Shown here piece by piece: positions 40,870 to 54,589 of a DNA stretch of 64,000 nucleotides; within the stretch, counting starts at the first letter, position 1, and every line of letters begins with the position of its first letter. The DNA is from Canna indica (Eukaryota > Streptophyta > Magnoliopsida > Zingiberales > Cannaceae), in the NCBI GenBank assembly GCA_034359265.1, contig CP136893.1, forward strand, positions 49,177,501 through 49,241,500, given 5' to 3'. Under the pieces are notes generated by a model, which searched no databases, was not told the origin of the DNA, and worked only from the letters and a program-made list of their open reading frames with translations. The translations under genes were made by a program, and so were the position numbers.

Positions 40870-43800
40870 CGCCGACTGCTTGAACTTCGGCATATCGGCA
40901 AGAAACGCCCAGCAATCTAAGTCCCGAGCGACTCCAGAACATTCACTGTGATGTGAGAAGTTGTTAATCTAGATATTTTTGACAGACTAATACAAATAAT
41001 TGCACGATTTTTCGAATAGAATCTTGAACGAAGCCGACTAGTTGAACTTCGGGGTATCGGCTAGAAACGCCCAGCAATCTGAGTCCCGAGCGACTCCAGA
41101 ACATTCACTGTGATGGGAGAAGTTGTTAATCGAGTTATTTTTGACAGACTAATACAAATAATTGCACGATTTTTTGAATAGAATCTTGAATGAAGCCGAC
41201 TGGTTGAACTTCGGGGTATCGGCTAGAAACACCCAACAATCTGAGTCCCGAGCGACTCCAGAAAATTCATTGTGATGGGAGAAGTTGTTAATCGAGTTAT
41301 TTTTGACAAACTAATGCAAAGAACTGCATGATTTTTTCGAATAGAATCTTGAATGAAGTCGACTGGTTGAACTTCGGGGTATCGACAAGAAACGCCCAGC
41401 AATCTAAGTCCCGAGCGACTCCAGAACATTCACTGTGATGGTAGAAGTTGTTAATCGAATTATTTTTGACAGACTAATGCAAAGAATTGCACGATTTTTT
41501 GAATAGATACTTGAACGAAGCCGACTGGTTGAACTTCGGGGAATCGGATAGAAACGCCTAGAAATCTGAGACACAAGCGACTCCAGAACATTCATTGTGA
41601 TGGGAGAAGTTTTTAATCAAGTTATTTTTGACACACTAATGCAAATAATTGCATGATTTTTTGAAGAGAATCTTGAACGAAGCCGACTGATTGAACTTCG
41701 AGGTATCAGATCGAAACGACCAGCAATCTGTGACTTGAGCGACGCCAGAACATTCACTGTGATGGGAGAAGTTGTTAATCGAGTTATTTTTGACAAACTA
41801 ATGCAAAGAATTGCACGCTTTTTGGAATAGAATCTTGAACGAAGCCGACTGATTGAACTTCGGGGTATCGGTTCGAAACGACCAGAAATCTGAGTCACAA
41901 GCGACTCCAGAACATTCACTGTGATGGGAGAAGTTGTTAATCGATTTATTTTTGACAGACTAATGCAAAGAATTGCAAGCTTTTTCGAATAAAATCTAGA
42001 ACGAAGTCGACTGATTGATCTTCGGGGTATCGGCTAGAAACGGCCAGCAATCTAAGTCCCGAGCGACTCCAGAACATTCACTGCGATGGGAGAAGTTGTT
42101 AATCTAGATATTTTTGACAGACTAATACAAATAATTGCATAATTTTTCGAATAGAATCTTGAACGAAGCCGACTGGTTGAACTTCGGGGTATCGGCTAGA
42201 AACGCCCAGCAATTTGAGTCCCGAGCGACTCCACAACATTCACTGTGATGGGAGAAGTTGTTAATCGAGTTATTTTTGACAAACTAATGCAACGAATTGC
42301 ACGCTTTTTCGAATAGAATCTTGAACGAAGCCGACTGATTGAACTTCGGGGTATCAGCTCGAAACGACCAGCAATCTGTAACCCGAGCGACTCCAGAACA
42401 TTCACTGTGATGGGAGAAGCTATTAATCGAGTTATTTTTGACAAACTAATGCAAAGAACTGCATGATTTTTAGGAATAGAATCTTGAAAGAAGCCGACTG
42501 GTTGAACTTCGGCGTATCGGCAAGAAACGCCCAGTAATCTAAGTCCCGAGCGACTCCAGAACATTCACTGTGATGGTAGAAGTTGTTAATAAAGTTATTT
42601 TTGACAGACTAATGCAAAGAATTGCACGATTTTTCGAATAGATACTTGAACGAAGCCGACTGGTTGAACTTCGTGGTATCGGCTAGAAACGCCCCGAAAT
42701 CTGAGACACAAGCGACTCCAGAACATTCACTGTGATGGGAGAAGTTGTTAATCGATTTATTTTTGACAGACTAATGCAAAGAATTGCTCGCTTTTTCGAA
42801 TAGAATCTAGAACGAAGTCGACTGATTGACCTTCGGGGTATCGGCTAGAAACGCCCAGCAATCTGAGTCCCGAGCGACTCCAGAACATTCACTGTGATGG
42901 GAGAAGTTGTTAATCGAGTTATTTTTGACAGACTAATACAAATAATTGCATGATTTTTTGAATAGAATCTTGAATGAAGCCGACTGGTTGAACTTCGGGG
43001 TATCGGCTAGAAACGCCCAGCAATCTGAGTCCCGAGCGACTCCAGAACATTCACTGTGATGGGAGAAGTTGTTAATCTAGTTATTTTTGACAGACTAATG
43101 CAAAGAATTGCACGCTTTTTCGAATAGAATCTTGAACAAAGCCGACTGATTAAACTTCGGGGTATCAGCTCGAAACGACCAGCAATCTGTGACGCGAGCG
43201 ACTCCAGAACAGTCACTGTGATGGGAGAAGTTGTTAATCGAGTTATTTTTGACAAACTAATGCAATGAACTGCATGATTTTTTCGAATAGAATCTTGAAT
43301 GAAGCCGACTGGTTGAACTTCGGGGTATCGACAAGAAACGCCCAGCAATCTAAGTCCCGAGCGACTCCAGAACATTCACTGTGATGGTAGAAGTTGTTAA
43401 TCGAGTTATTTTTGACAGACTAATGCAAAGAATTGCACGATTTTTCGAATAGATACTTGAACGAAGCCGACTGGTTGAACTTCAGGGAATCGGATAGAAA
43501 CGCCCAGAAATCTGAGACACAAGCGACTCCAGAACATTCATTGTGATGGGAGAAGTTTTTAATCAAGTTATTTTTGACACACTAATGCAAAGAATTGCAT
43601 GATTTTTTGAAGAGAATCTTGAACGAAGCCGACTGATTGAACTTCGAGGTATCAGCTCGAAACGACCAGCAATCTGTGACTCGAGCGACTCCAGAACATT
43701 CACTGTGATGGGAAAAGTTGTTAATCAGGTTATTTTTGACAAACTAATGGAAAGAATTGCACGCTTTTTGGAATAGAATCTTGAACGAAGCCGACTGATT

Positions 43801-46800
43801 GAACTTCGGGGTATCGGTTCGAAACGACCAGAAATCTGAGTCACAAGCGACTCCAGAACATTCACTGTGATGGGAGAAGTTGTTAATCGATTTATTTTTG
43901 ACAGACTAATGCAAAGAATTGCAAGCTTTTTCGAATAGAATCTAGAACGAAGTCGACTGATTGACCTTCGGGGTATCGGCTAGAAACGGCCAGCAATCTA
44001 AGTCCCGAGCGACTCCAGAACATTCACTGTGATGGGAGAAGTTGTTAATCTAGATATTTTTGACAGACAAATACAAATAATTGCACAATTTTTCGAATAG
44101 AATCTTGAACGAAGCCGACTGGTTGAACTTCGGGGTATCGGCTAGAAACGCCCAGCAATCTGAGTCCCGAGCGACTCCAGAACATTCACTGTGATGGGAG
44201 AAGTTGTTAATCGAGTTATTTTTGACAAACTAATGCAAAGAATTGCACGCTTTTTCGAATAGAATCTTGAACGAAGCCGACAGATTGAACTTCGGGGTAT
44301 CAGCTCGAAACGACCAGCAATCTGTAACCCGAGCGACTCTAGAACATTCACTGTGATGGAATAAGCTGTTAATCGAGTTATTTTTGACAAACTAATGCAA
44401 AGAACTGCACGATTTTTAGGAATAGAATCTTGAAAGAAGCCGACTGCTTGAACTTCGGCGTATCGGCAAGAAACGCCCAGCAATCTAAGTCCCGAGCGAC
44501 TCCAGAACATTCACTGTGATGTGAGAAGTTGTTAATCTAGATATTTTTGACAGACTAATACAAATAATTGCATGATTTTTCGAATAGAATCTTGAACGAA
44601 GCTGACTGGTTGAACTTCGGGGTATCGGCTAGAAACGCCCAGAAATCTGAGTCCCGAGCGACTCCAGAACATTCACTGTGATGGGAGAAGTTGTTAATCG
44701 AGTTATTTTTGACAGACTAATACAAATAATTGCACGATTTTTTGAATAGAATCTTGAATGAAGCCGACTGGTTGAACTTCGGGGTATCGGCTAGAAACAC
44801 CCAACAATCTGAGTCCCGAGCGACTCCAGAACATTCATTGTGATGGGAGAAGTTGTTAATCGAGTTATTTTTGACAAACTAATGCAAAGAACTGCATGAT
44901 TTTTTCGAATAGAATCTTGAATGAAGTCGACTGGTTGAACTTCGGGGTATCGACAAGAAACGCCCAGCAATCTAAGTCCCGAGCGACTCCAGAACATTCA
45001 CTGTGATGGTAGAAGTTGTTAATCGAATTATTTTTGACAGACTAATGCAAAGAATTGCACGATTTTTTGAATAGATACTTGAACGAAGCCGACTGGTTGA
45101 ACTTCGGGGAATCGGATAGAAACGCCCAGAAATCTGAGACACAAGCGACTCCAGAACATTCATTGTGATGGGAGAAGTTTTTAATCAAGTTATTTTTGAC
45201 ACACTAATGCAAATAATTGCATGATTTTTTGAAGAGAATCTTGAACGAAGCCGACTGATTGAACTTCGAGGTATCAGATCGAAACGACCAGCAATCTGTG
45301 ACTTGAGCGACTCCAGAACATTCACTGTGATGGGAGAAGTTGTTAATCGAGTTATTTTTGACAAACTAATGCAAAGAATTGCACGCTTTTTGGAATAGAA
45401 TCTTGAACGAAGCCGACTGATTGAACTTCGGGGTATCGGTTCGAAACGACCAGAAATCTGAGTCACAAGCGACTCCAGAACATTCACTGTGATGGGAGAA
45501 GTTGTTAATCGATTTATTTTTGACAGACTAATGCAAAGAATTGCAAGCTTTTTCGAATAGAATCTTGAACGAAGCCGACTGATTGATCTTCGGGGTATCG
45601 GCTAGAAACGGCCAGCAATCTAAGTCCCGAGCGACTCCAGAACATTCACTGTGATGGGAGAAGTTGTTAATCTAGATATTTTTGACAGACTAATACAAAT
45701 AATTGCATAATTTTTCGAATAGAATCTTGAACGAAGCCGACTGGTTGAACTTCGGGGTATCGGCTAGAAACGCCCAGCAATTTGAGTCCCGAGCGACTCC
45801 AGAACATTCACTGTGATGGGAGAAGTTGTTAATCGAGTTATTTTTGACAAACTAATGCAACGAATTGCACGCTTTTTCGAATAGAATCTTGAACGAAGCC
45901 GACTGATTGAACTTCGGGGTATCAGCTCGTAACGACCAGCAATCTGTAACCCGAGTGACTCCAGAACATTCACTGTGATGGGAGAAGCTATTAATCGAGT
46001 TATTTTTGACAAACTAATGCAAAGAACTGCATGATTTTTAGGAATAGAATCTTGAAAGAAGCCGACTGGTTGAACTTCGGCGTATCGGCAAGAAACGCCC
46101 AGTAATCTAAGTCCCGAGCGACTCCAGAACATTCACTGTGATGGTAGAAGTTGTTAATAAAGTTATTTTTGACAGACTAATGCAAAGAATTGCACGATTT
46201 TTTGAATAGATACTTGAACGAAGCCGACTGGTTGAACTTCGTGGTATCGGCTAGAAACGCCCCGAAATCTGAGACACAAGCGACTCCAGAACATTCACTG
46301 TGATGGGAGAAGTTGTTAATCGATTTATTTTTGACAGACTAATGCAAAGAATTGCTCGCTTTTTCGAATAGAATCTAGAACGAAGTCGACTGATTGACCT
46401 TCGGGGTATCGGCTAGAAACGCCCAGCAATCTGAGTCCCGAGCGACTCCAGAACATTCATTGTGATGGGAGAAGTTGTTAATCGAGTTATTTTTGACAGA
46501 CTAATACATATAATTGCATGATTTTTTGAATAGAATCTTGAAAGAAGCCGACTGGTTGAACTTCGGGGTATCGGCTAGAAACGCCCAGCAATCTGAGTCC
46601 CGAGCGACTCCAGAACATTCACTGTGATGGGAGAAGTTGTTAATCTAGTTATTTTTGACAGACTAATGCAAAGAATTGCACGCTTTTTCGAATAGAATCT
46701 TGAACAAAGCCGACTGATTAAACTTCGGGGTATCAGCTCGAAACGACCAGCAATCTGTGACGCGAGCGACTCCAGAACAGTCACTGTGATGGGAGAAGTT

Positions 46801-48000
46801 GTTAATCGAGTTATTTTTGACAAACTAATGCAAAGAACTGCATGATTTTTTCGAATAGAATCTTGAATGAAGTCGACTGGTTGAACTTCGGGGTATCGAC
46901 AAGAAACGCCCAGCAATCTAAGTCCCGAGCGACTCCAGAACTTTCACTGTGATGGTAGAAGTTGTTAATCGAGTTATTTTTGACAGACTAATGCAAAGAA
47001 TTGCACGATTTTTCGAATAGATACTTGAACGAAGCCGACTGGTTGAACTTCAGGGAATCGGATAGAAACGCCCAGAAATCTGAGACACAAGCGACTCCAG
47101 AACATTCATTGTGATGGGAGAAGTTTTTAATCGAGTTATTTTTGACACACTAATGCAAAGAATTGCATGATTTTTTGAAGAGAATCTTGAACGAAGCCGA
47201 CTGATTGAACTTCGAGGTATCAGATCGAAACGACCAGCAATCTGTGACTTGAGCGACTCCATAACATTCACTGTGATGGGAGAAGTTGTTAATCGAGTTA
47301 TTTTTGACAAACTCATGCAAAGAATTGCACGCTTTTTGGAATAGAATCTTGGACGAAGCCGACTGATTGAACTTCGGGGTATCAGTTCGAAACGACCAGA
47401 AATCTGAGTCACAAGCGACTCCAGAACATTCACTGTGATGGGAGAAGTTGTTAATCGATTTATTTTTGACAGACTAATGCAAAGAATTGAACGCTTTTTC
47501 GAATAGAATCTAGAACGAAGTCGACTGATTGACCTTCGGGGTATCGGCTAGAAACGCCTAGCAATCTAAGTCCCGAGCGACTCCAGAACATTCACTGTGA
47601 TGGGAGAAGTTGTTAATCTGGATATTTTTGACAGACTAATACAAATAATTGCACGATTTTTCGAATAGAATCTTGAACGAAGACGATTGGTTGAACTTCG
47701 GGGTATCGGCTAGAAACGCCCAGCAATCTGAGTCCCGAGCGACTCCAGAACATTCACTGTGATGGGAGAAGTTGTTAATCGAGTTATTTTTGACAAACTA
47801 ATGCAAAGAATTGCACGCTTTTTGGAATAGAATCTTGAACAAAGCCGACTGATTGAACTTCGGGGTATCGGTTTGAAACGACCAGAAATCTGAGTCCCGA
47901 GCGACTCTAGAACATTCACTGTGATGGGAGAAGTTGTTAATCGAGTTATTTTTGACAAACTAAAGCTAAGAATTGCATGATTTTTCGAATAGAATATTGA
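40870..48000. repeat. 22-mer HOR, 3,568 bp, two copies
   Basis: Everything from the unusual GTGATGTGAGAAG monomer at 40,948 recurs 3,568 bp later (44,516). This includes the GTTAATAAAGTTATT, AATTGCTCGC, GACTTGAGCGAC and GATTAAACTTC variants. The match holds to about 43.5 / 47.1 kb and then decays. The unit is 22 monomers plus four bases, the extra bases coming from six-T and TAGGAATAG monomers. Confidence 0.85.
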
Positions 48001-48005
48001 ACGAA
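47700..48005. repeat. Two-monomer island shared with 61,516-61,821
   Basis: About 300 bp, including the rare TAAAGCTAAGAATTGCATG and GAATATTGAACG forms, matches at +13,816 bp with one visible substitution (GTTTGAAACG here, GTTCGAAACG there). The other AAAGCTAAG monomers all lie right of 61.7 kb. This isolated copy was therefore moved or converted over about 14 kb. Confidence 0.8.
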
Positions 48006-48639
48006 GCCGACTGATTGAACTTCGGGGTATCAGCTCGAAACGACCAGCAATCTGTGAACCGAGCGACTCCAGAACATTCACTGTGATGGGAGAAGTTGTT
48101 AATCGAGTTGTTTTTGACAAAATAATGCAAAGAATTGCATGATTTTTTTGAATAGAATCTTGAATGAAGCCTACTAGTTGAACTTCGGGGTATCGGCAAG
48201 AAACGCCCTGCAATCTAAGTCCCGAGCGACTCCAGAACATTCACTGTGATGGTAGAAGTTGTTAATCGAGTTATTTTTGACAGACTAATGCAAAGACTTG
48301 CACGATTTTTTGAATAGATACTTGAACGAAGCCGACTGGTTGAACTTCGGGGTATCGGCAAGAAACGCCCAGAAATCTAAGACACAAGCGACTCCAGAAC
48401 ATTCACTATGATGGGAGAAGTTGTTAATCGAGTTATTTTTGACAGACTAATGCAAACAATTGCACGATTTTTCGAATAGATACTTGAACGAAGCCGACTG
48501 GTTGAACTTCGGGGTATCGGCTAGAAACGCCCAGAAATCTGAGACACAAGCGACTCCAGAACATTCACTGTGATGGGAGAAGTTGTTAATCGAGTTATTT
48601 TTGACAAACTAATGCAAAGAATTGCACGCTTTTTCGAAT

Positions 48640-50700
48640 AGAATCTTGAACGAAGCTGACTCTTTGAACTTTGGGGTATCAGCTCGAAACGACCAGCAAT
48701 CTGTGACCCGAGCGACTCCAGAACATTCAATGTGAAGGGAGAAGTTATTAATCGAGTTATTTTTGACAAACTAATGCAAAGAATTGCACGCTTTTTGGAA
48801 TAGAATCTTTAACGAAGCCGACTGATTGAACTTCGGGGTATCGGTTCGAAACGACCAGAAATCTGAGTCACAAGCGACTCCAGAACATTCACTGTGATGG
48901 GAGAAGTTGTTAATCGATTTATTTTTGACAGACTAATGCAAAGAATTGCATGCTTTTTCGAATAGAATCTAGAACGAAGTCGAGTGATTGACCTTCGGGG
49001 TATCGGCTAGAAACGCCCAGCAATCTAAGTCCCGAGCGACTCCGAACATTCACTGTGATGGGAGAAGTTGTTAATCGATTTATTTTTGACAGACGAATGC
49101 AAAGAATTGCACGCTTTTTCGAATAGAATCTAGAACGAAGTCAACTGATTGACCTTCGGGGTATCGGCTAGAAACGCCCAGCAATCTAAGTCCCGAGCGA
49201 CTCCAGAACATTCACTGTGATGGGAGAAGTTGTTAATCAAGTTATTTTTGACAACTAATGCAAAGAATTGCACGCTTTTTCGAATAGAATCTTGAACGAA
49301 GCTGACTCTTTGAACTTTGGGGTATCAGCTCGAAACGACCAGCAATCTGTGACCCGAGCGACTCCAGAACATTCAATGTGAAGGGAGAAGTTATTAATCG
49401 AGTTATTTTTGACAAACTAATGCAAAGAATTGCACGCTTTTTGGAATAGAATCTTTAACGAAGCCGACTGATTGAACTTCGGGGTATCGGTTCGAAACGA
49501 CCAGAAATCTGAGTCACAAGCGACTCCAGAACATTCACTGTGATGGGAGAAGTTGTTAATCGATTTATTTTTGACAGACTAATGCAAAGAATTGCATGCT
49601 TTTTCGAATAGAATCTAGAACGAAGTCGAGTGATTGACCTTCGGGGTATCGGCTAGAAACGCCCAGCAATCTAAGTCCCGAGCGACTCCGAACATTCACT
49701 GTGATGGGAGAAGTTGTTAATCGATTTATTTTTGACAGACGAATGCAAAGAATTGCACGCTTTTTCGAATAGAATCTAGAACGAAGTCAACTGATTGACC
49801 TTCGGGGTATCGGCTAGAAACGCCCAGCAATCTAAGTCCCGAGCGACTCCAGAACATTCACTGTGATGGGAGAAGTTGTTAATCGAGTTATTTTTGACAG
49901 ACTAATGCAAAGAATTGCACGATTTTTCGAATAGATACTTGAACGAAGCCGACTGGTTGAACTTCGGGGTATCGACTAGAAACGCCCAGAAATCTGAGAC
50001 ACAAGCGACCCCAGAACATTCACTATGATGGGAGAAGTTGTTAATCGAGTTATTTTTGACAGACTAATGCAAAGAATTGCACAATTTTTCGAATAGATAC
50101 TTGAACGAATCCGACTGGTTGAACTTCGGGGTATCGGCTAGAAACGCCCAAAAATCTGAGACACAAGTGACTCCAGAACATTCACTGTGATGGGAGAAGT
50201 TATTAATCGAGTTATTTTTGACAGACTAATGCAAAGAATTGCACGATTTTTCGAATAGATACTTGAACGAAGCCGACTGGTTGAACTTCGGGGTATCGGT
50301 TCGAAACGACCAAAATCTGAGTCACAAGCGACTCCAAAACATTCACTGTGATGGGAGAAGTTGTTAATCGATTTATTTTTGACAGACTAATGCAAAGAAT
50401 TGCACGCTTTTTCGAATAGAATCTAGAACGAAGTCGACTGATTGACCTTCGGGGTATCGGCTAGAAACGCCCAGCAATCTAAGTCCCGAGCGACTCCAGA
50501 AGATTCACTGTGATGGGAGAAGTTGTTAATCTAGATATTTTTGACAGACTAATACAAATAATTGCACGATTTTTCGAATAGAATCTTGAACGAAGCCGAC
50601 TGGTTGAAATTCGGGGTATCGGCTAGAAATGCCCAGCAATCTGAGTCCCGAGCGACTCCAGAACATTCACTGTGATGGGAGAAGTTGTTAATCAAGTTAT
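48640..50700. repeat. 4-mer (646 bp) and 9-mer (1,456 bp) units
   Basis: The GAAGCTGACTCTTTGAACTT monomer occurs at 48,651, 49,297 and 50,753. Each is followed by AATGTGAAGGGAGAAGTTAT, TTTAACGAAGCC, GAAGTCGAGTGATTG and a one-base-short GCGACTCCGAACATT monomer. Shifts are 646 bp (four monomers minus two) and 1,456 bp (nine monomers minus two). This region feeds directly into the 1,940-bp repeat to its right. Confidence 0.82.
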
Positions 50701-52640
50701 TTTTGACAACTAATGCAAAGAATTGCACGCTTTTTCGAATAGAATCTTGAACGAAGCTGACTCTTTGAACTTTGGGGTATCAGCTCGAAACGACCAGCAA
50801 TCTGTGACCCGAGCGACTCCAGAACATTCAATGTGAAGGGAGAAGTTATTAATCGAGTTATTTTTGACAAACTAATGCAAAGAATTGCACGCTTTTTGGA
50901 ATAGAATCTTTAACGAAGCCGACTGATTGAACTTCGGGGTATCGGTTCGAAACGACCAGAAATCTGAGTCACAAGCGACTCCAGAACATTCACTGTGATG
51001 GGAGAAGTTGTTAATCGATTTATTTTTGACAGACTAATGCAAAGAATTGCATGCTTTTTCGAATAGAATCTTTAACGAAGTCGAGTGATTGACCTTCGGG
51101 GTATCGGCTAGAAACGCCCAGCAATCTAAGTCCCGAGCGACTCCGAACATTCACTGTGATGGGAGAAGTTGTTAATCGATTTATTTTTGACAGACGAATG
51201 CAAAGAATTGCACGCTTTTTCGAATAGAATCTAGAACGAAGTCAACTGATTGACCTTCGGGGTATCGGCTAGAAACGCCCAGCAATCTAAGTCCCGAGCG
51301 ACTCCAGAACATTCACTGTGATGGGAGAAGTTGTTAATCGAGTTATTTTTGACAGACTAATGCAAAGAATTGCACGATTTTTCGAATAGATACTTGAACG
51401 AAGCCGACTGGTTGAACTTCGGGGTATCGGCTAGAAACGCCCAGAAATCTGAGACACAAGCGACCCCAAAACATTCACTATGATGGGAGAAGTTGTTAAT
51501 CGAGTTATTTTTGACAGACTAATGCAAAGAATTGCACAATTTTTCGAATAGATACTTGAACGAATCCGACTGGTTGAACTTCGGGGTATCGGCTAGAAAC
51601 GCCCAAAAATCTGAAACACAAGTGACTCCAGAACATTCACTGTGATGGGAGAAGTTATTAATCGAGTTATTTTTGACAGACTAATGCAAAGAATTGCACG
51701 ATTTTTCGAATAGATACTTGAACGAAGCCGACTGGTTGAACTTCGGGGTATCGGTTCGAAATGACCAGAAATCTGAGTCACAAGCGACTCCAGAACATTC
51801 ACTATGATGGGAGAAGTTGTTAATCGATTTATTTTTGACAGACTAATGCAAAGAATTGCACGCTTTTTCGAATAGAATCTAGAACGAAGTCGACTGATTG
51901 ACCTTCGGGGTATCGGCTAGAAACGCCCAGCAATCTAAGTCCCAAGCGACTCCAGAAGATTCACTGTGATGGGAGAAGTTGTTAATCTAGATATTTTTGA
52001 CAGACTAATACAAATAATTGCACGATTTTTCGAATAGAATCTTGAACGAAGCCGACTGGTTGAACTTCGGGGTATCGGCTAGAAATGCCCAGCAATCTAA
52101 GTCCCGAGCGACTCCAGAACATTCACTGTGATGGGAGAAGTTGTTAATCAAGTTATTTTTGACAACTAATGCAAAGAATTGCACGCTTTTTCGAATAGAA
52201 TCTTGAACGAAGCTGACTCATTGAACTTCGGGGTATCAGCTCGAAACGACCAGCAATCTGTGACCCGAGCGACTCCAGAACATTCAATGTGAAGGGAGAA
52301 GTTATTAATCGAGTTATTTTTGACAAACTAATGCAAAGAATTGCACGCTTTTTGGAATAGAATCTTTAACGAAGCCGACTGATTGAACTTCGGGGTATCG
52401 GTTCGAAACGACCAGAAATCTGAGTCACAAGCGACTCCAGAACATTCACTGTGATGGGAGAAGTTGTTAATCGATTTATTTTTGACAGACTAATGCAAAG
52501 AATTGCATGCTTTTTCGAATAGAATCTAGAACGAAGTCGAGTGATTGAACTTCGGGGTATCGGCTAGAAACGCCCAGCAATCTAAGTCCCGAGCGACTCC
52601 GAACATTCACTGTGATGGGAGAAGTTGTTAATCGATTTAT
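50701..52640. repeat. 12-mer HOR, 1,940 bp, copy 1
   Basis: Twelve monomers minus four bases. It starts at TTTTGACAACTAATGC, a one-base-short monomer, and ends at ATCGATTTAT. Markers include GACCCCAAAACATTC at 51,462, CCCAAAAATCTGAAACAC at 51,602, CCCAAGCGACTCCAGAAG at 51,941 and TTTAACGAAGTCGAG at 51,070. All recur at +1,940 bp. No difference was seen at any of the positions I compared. Confidence 0.92.
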
Positions 52641-54580
52641 TTTTGACAACTAATGCAAAGAATTGCACGCTTTTTCGAATAGAATCTTGAACGAAGCTGA
52701 CTCTTTGAACTTTGGGGTATCAGCTCGAAACGACCAGCAATCTGTGACCCGAGCGACTCCAGAACATTCAATGTGAAGGGAGAAGTTATTAATCGAGTTA
52801 TTTTTGACAAACTAATGCAAAGAATTGCACGCTTTTTGGAATAGAATCTTTAACGAAGCCGACTGATTGAACTTCGGGGTATCGGTTCGAAACGACCAGA
52901 AATCTGAGTCACAAGCGACTCCAGAACATTCACTGTGATGGGAGAAGTTGTTAATCGATTTATTTTTGACAGACTAATGCAAAGAATTGCATGCTTTTTC
53001 GAATAGAATCTTTAACGAAGTCGAGTGATTGACCTTCGGGGTATCGGCTAGAAACGCCCAGCAATCTAAGTCCCGAGCGACTCCGAACATTCACTGTGAT
53101 GGGAGAAGTTGTTAATCGATTTATTTTTGACAGACGAATGCAAAGAATTGCACGCTTTTTCGAATAGAATCTAGAACGAAGTCAACTGATTGACCTTCGG
53201 GGTATCGGCTAGAAACGCCCAGCAATCTAAGTCCCGAGCGACTCCAGAACATTCACTGTGATGGGAGAAGTTGTTAATCGAGTTATTTTTGACAGACTAA
53301 TGCAAAGAATTGCACGATTTTTCGAATAGATACTTGAACGAAGCCGACTGGTTGAACTTCGGGGTATCGGCTAGAAACGCCCAGAAATCTGAGACACAAG
53401 CGACCCCAAAACATTCACTATGATGGGAGAAGTTGTTAATCGAGTTATTTTTGACAGACTAATGCAAAGAATTGCACAATTTTTCGAATAGATACTTGAA
53501 CGAATCCGACTGGTTGAACTTCGGGGTATCGGCTAGAAACGCCCAAAAATCTGAAACACAAGTGACTCCAGAACATTCACTGTGATGGGAGAAGTTATTA
53601 ATCGAGTTATTTTTGACAGACTAATGCAAAGAATTGCACGATTTTTCGAATAGATACTTGAACGAAGCCGACTGGTTGAACTTCGGGGTATCGGTTCGAA
53701 ATGACCAGAAATCTGAGTCACAAGCGACTCCAGAACATTCACTATGATGGGAGAAGTTGTTAATCGATTTATTTTTGACAGACTAATGCAAAGAATTGCA
53801 CGCTTTTTCGAATAGAATCTAGAACGAAGTCGACTGATTGACCTTCGGGGTATCGGCTAGAAACGCCCAGCAATCTAAGTCCCAAGCGACTCCAGAAGAT
53901 TCACTGTGATGGGAGAAGTTGTTAATCTAGATATTTTTGACAGACTAATACAAATAATTGCACGATTTTTCGAATAGAATCTTGAACGAAGCCGACTGGT
54001 TGAACTTCGGGGTATCGGCTAGAAATGCCCAGCAATCTAAGTCCCGAGCGACTCCAGAACATTCACTGTGATGGGAGAAGTTGTTAATCAAGTTATTTTT
54101 GACAACTAATGCAAAGAATTGCACGCTTTTTCGAATAGAATCTTGAACGAAGCTGACTCATTGAACTTCGGGGTATCAGCTCGAAACGACCAGCAATCTG
54201 TGACCCGAGCGACTCCAGAACATTCAATGTGAAGGGAGAAGTTATTAATCGAGTTATTTTTGACAAACTAATGCAAAGAATTGCACGCTTTTTGGAATAG
54301 AATCTTTAACGAAGCCGACTGATTGAACTTCGGGGTATCGGTTCGAAACGACCAGAAATCTGAGTCACAAGCGACTCCAGAACATTCACTGTGATGGGAG
54401 AAGTTGTTAATCGATTTATTTTTGACAGACTAATGCAAAGAATTGCATGCTTTTTCGAATAGAATCTAGAACGAAGTCGAGTGATTGAACTTCGGGGTAT
54501 CGGCTAGAAACGCCCAGCAATCTAAGTCCCGAGCGACTCCGAACATTCACTGTGATGGGAGAAGTTGTTAATCGATTTAT
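52641..54580. repeat. 12-mer HOR, 1,940 bp, copy 2
   Basis: Immediately follows copy 1 and reproduces it, including its private variants. The identity ends at about 54,587, where GACAGACGAATAAAAAG replaces GACAACTAATGCAAAG. The pair is either the youngest duplication in the window or an assembly duplication. Confidence 0.92.
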
Positions 54581-54589
54581 TTTTGACAG

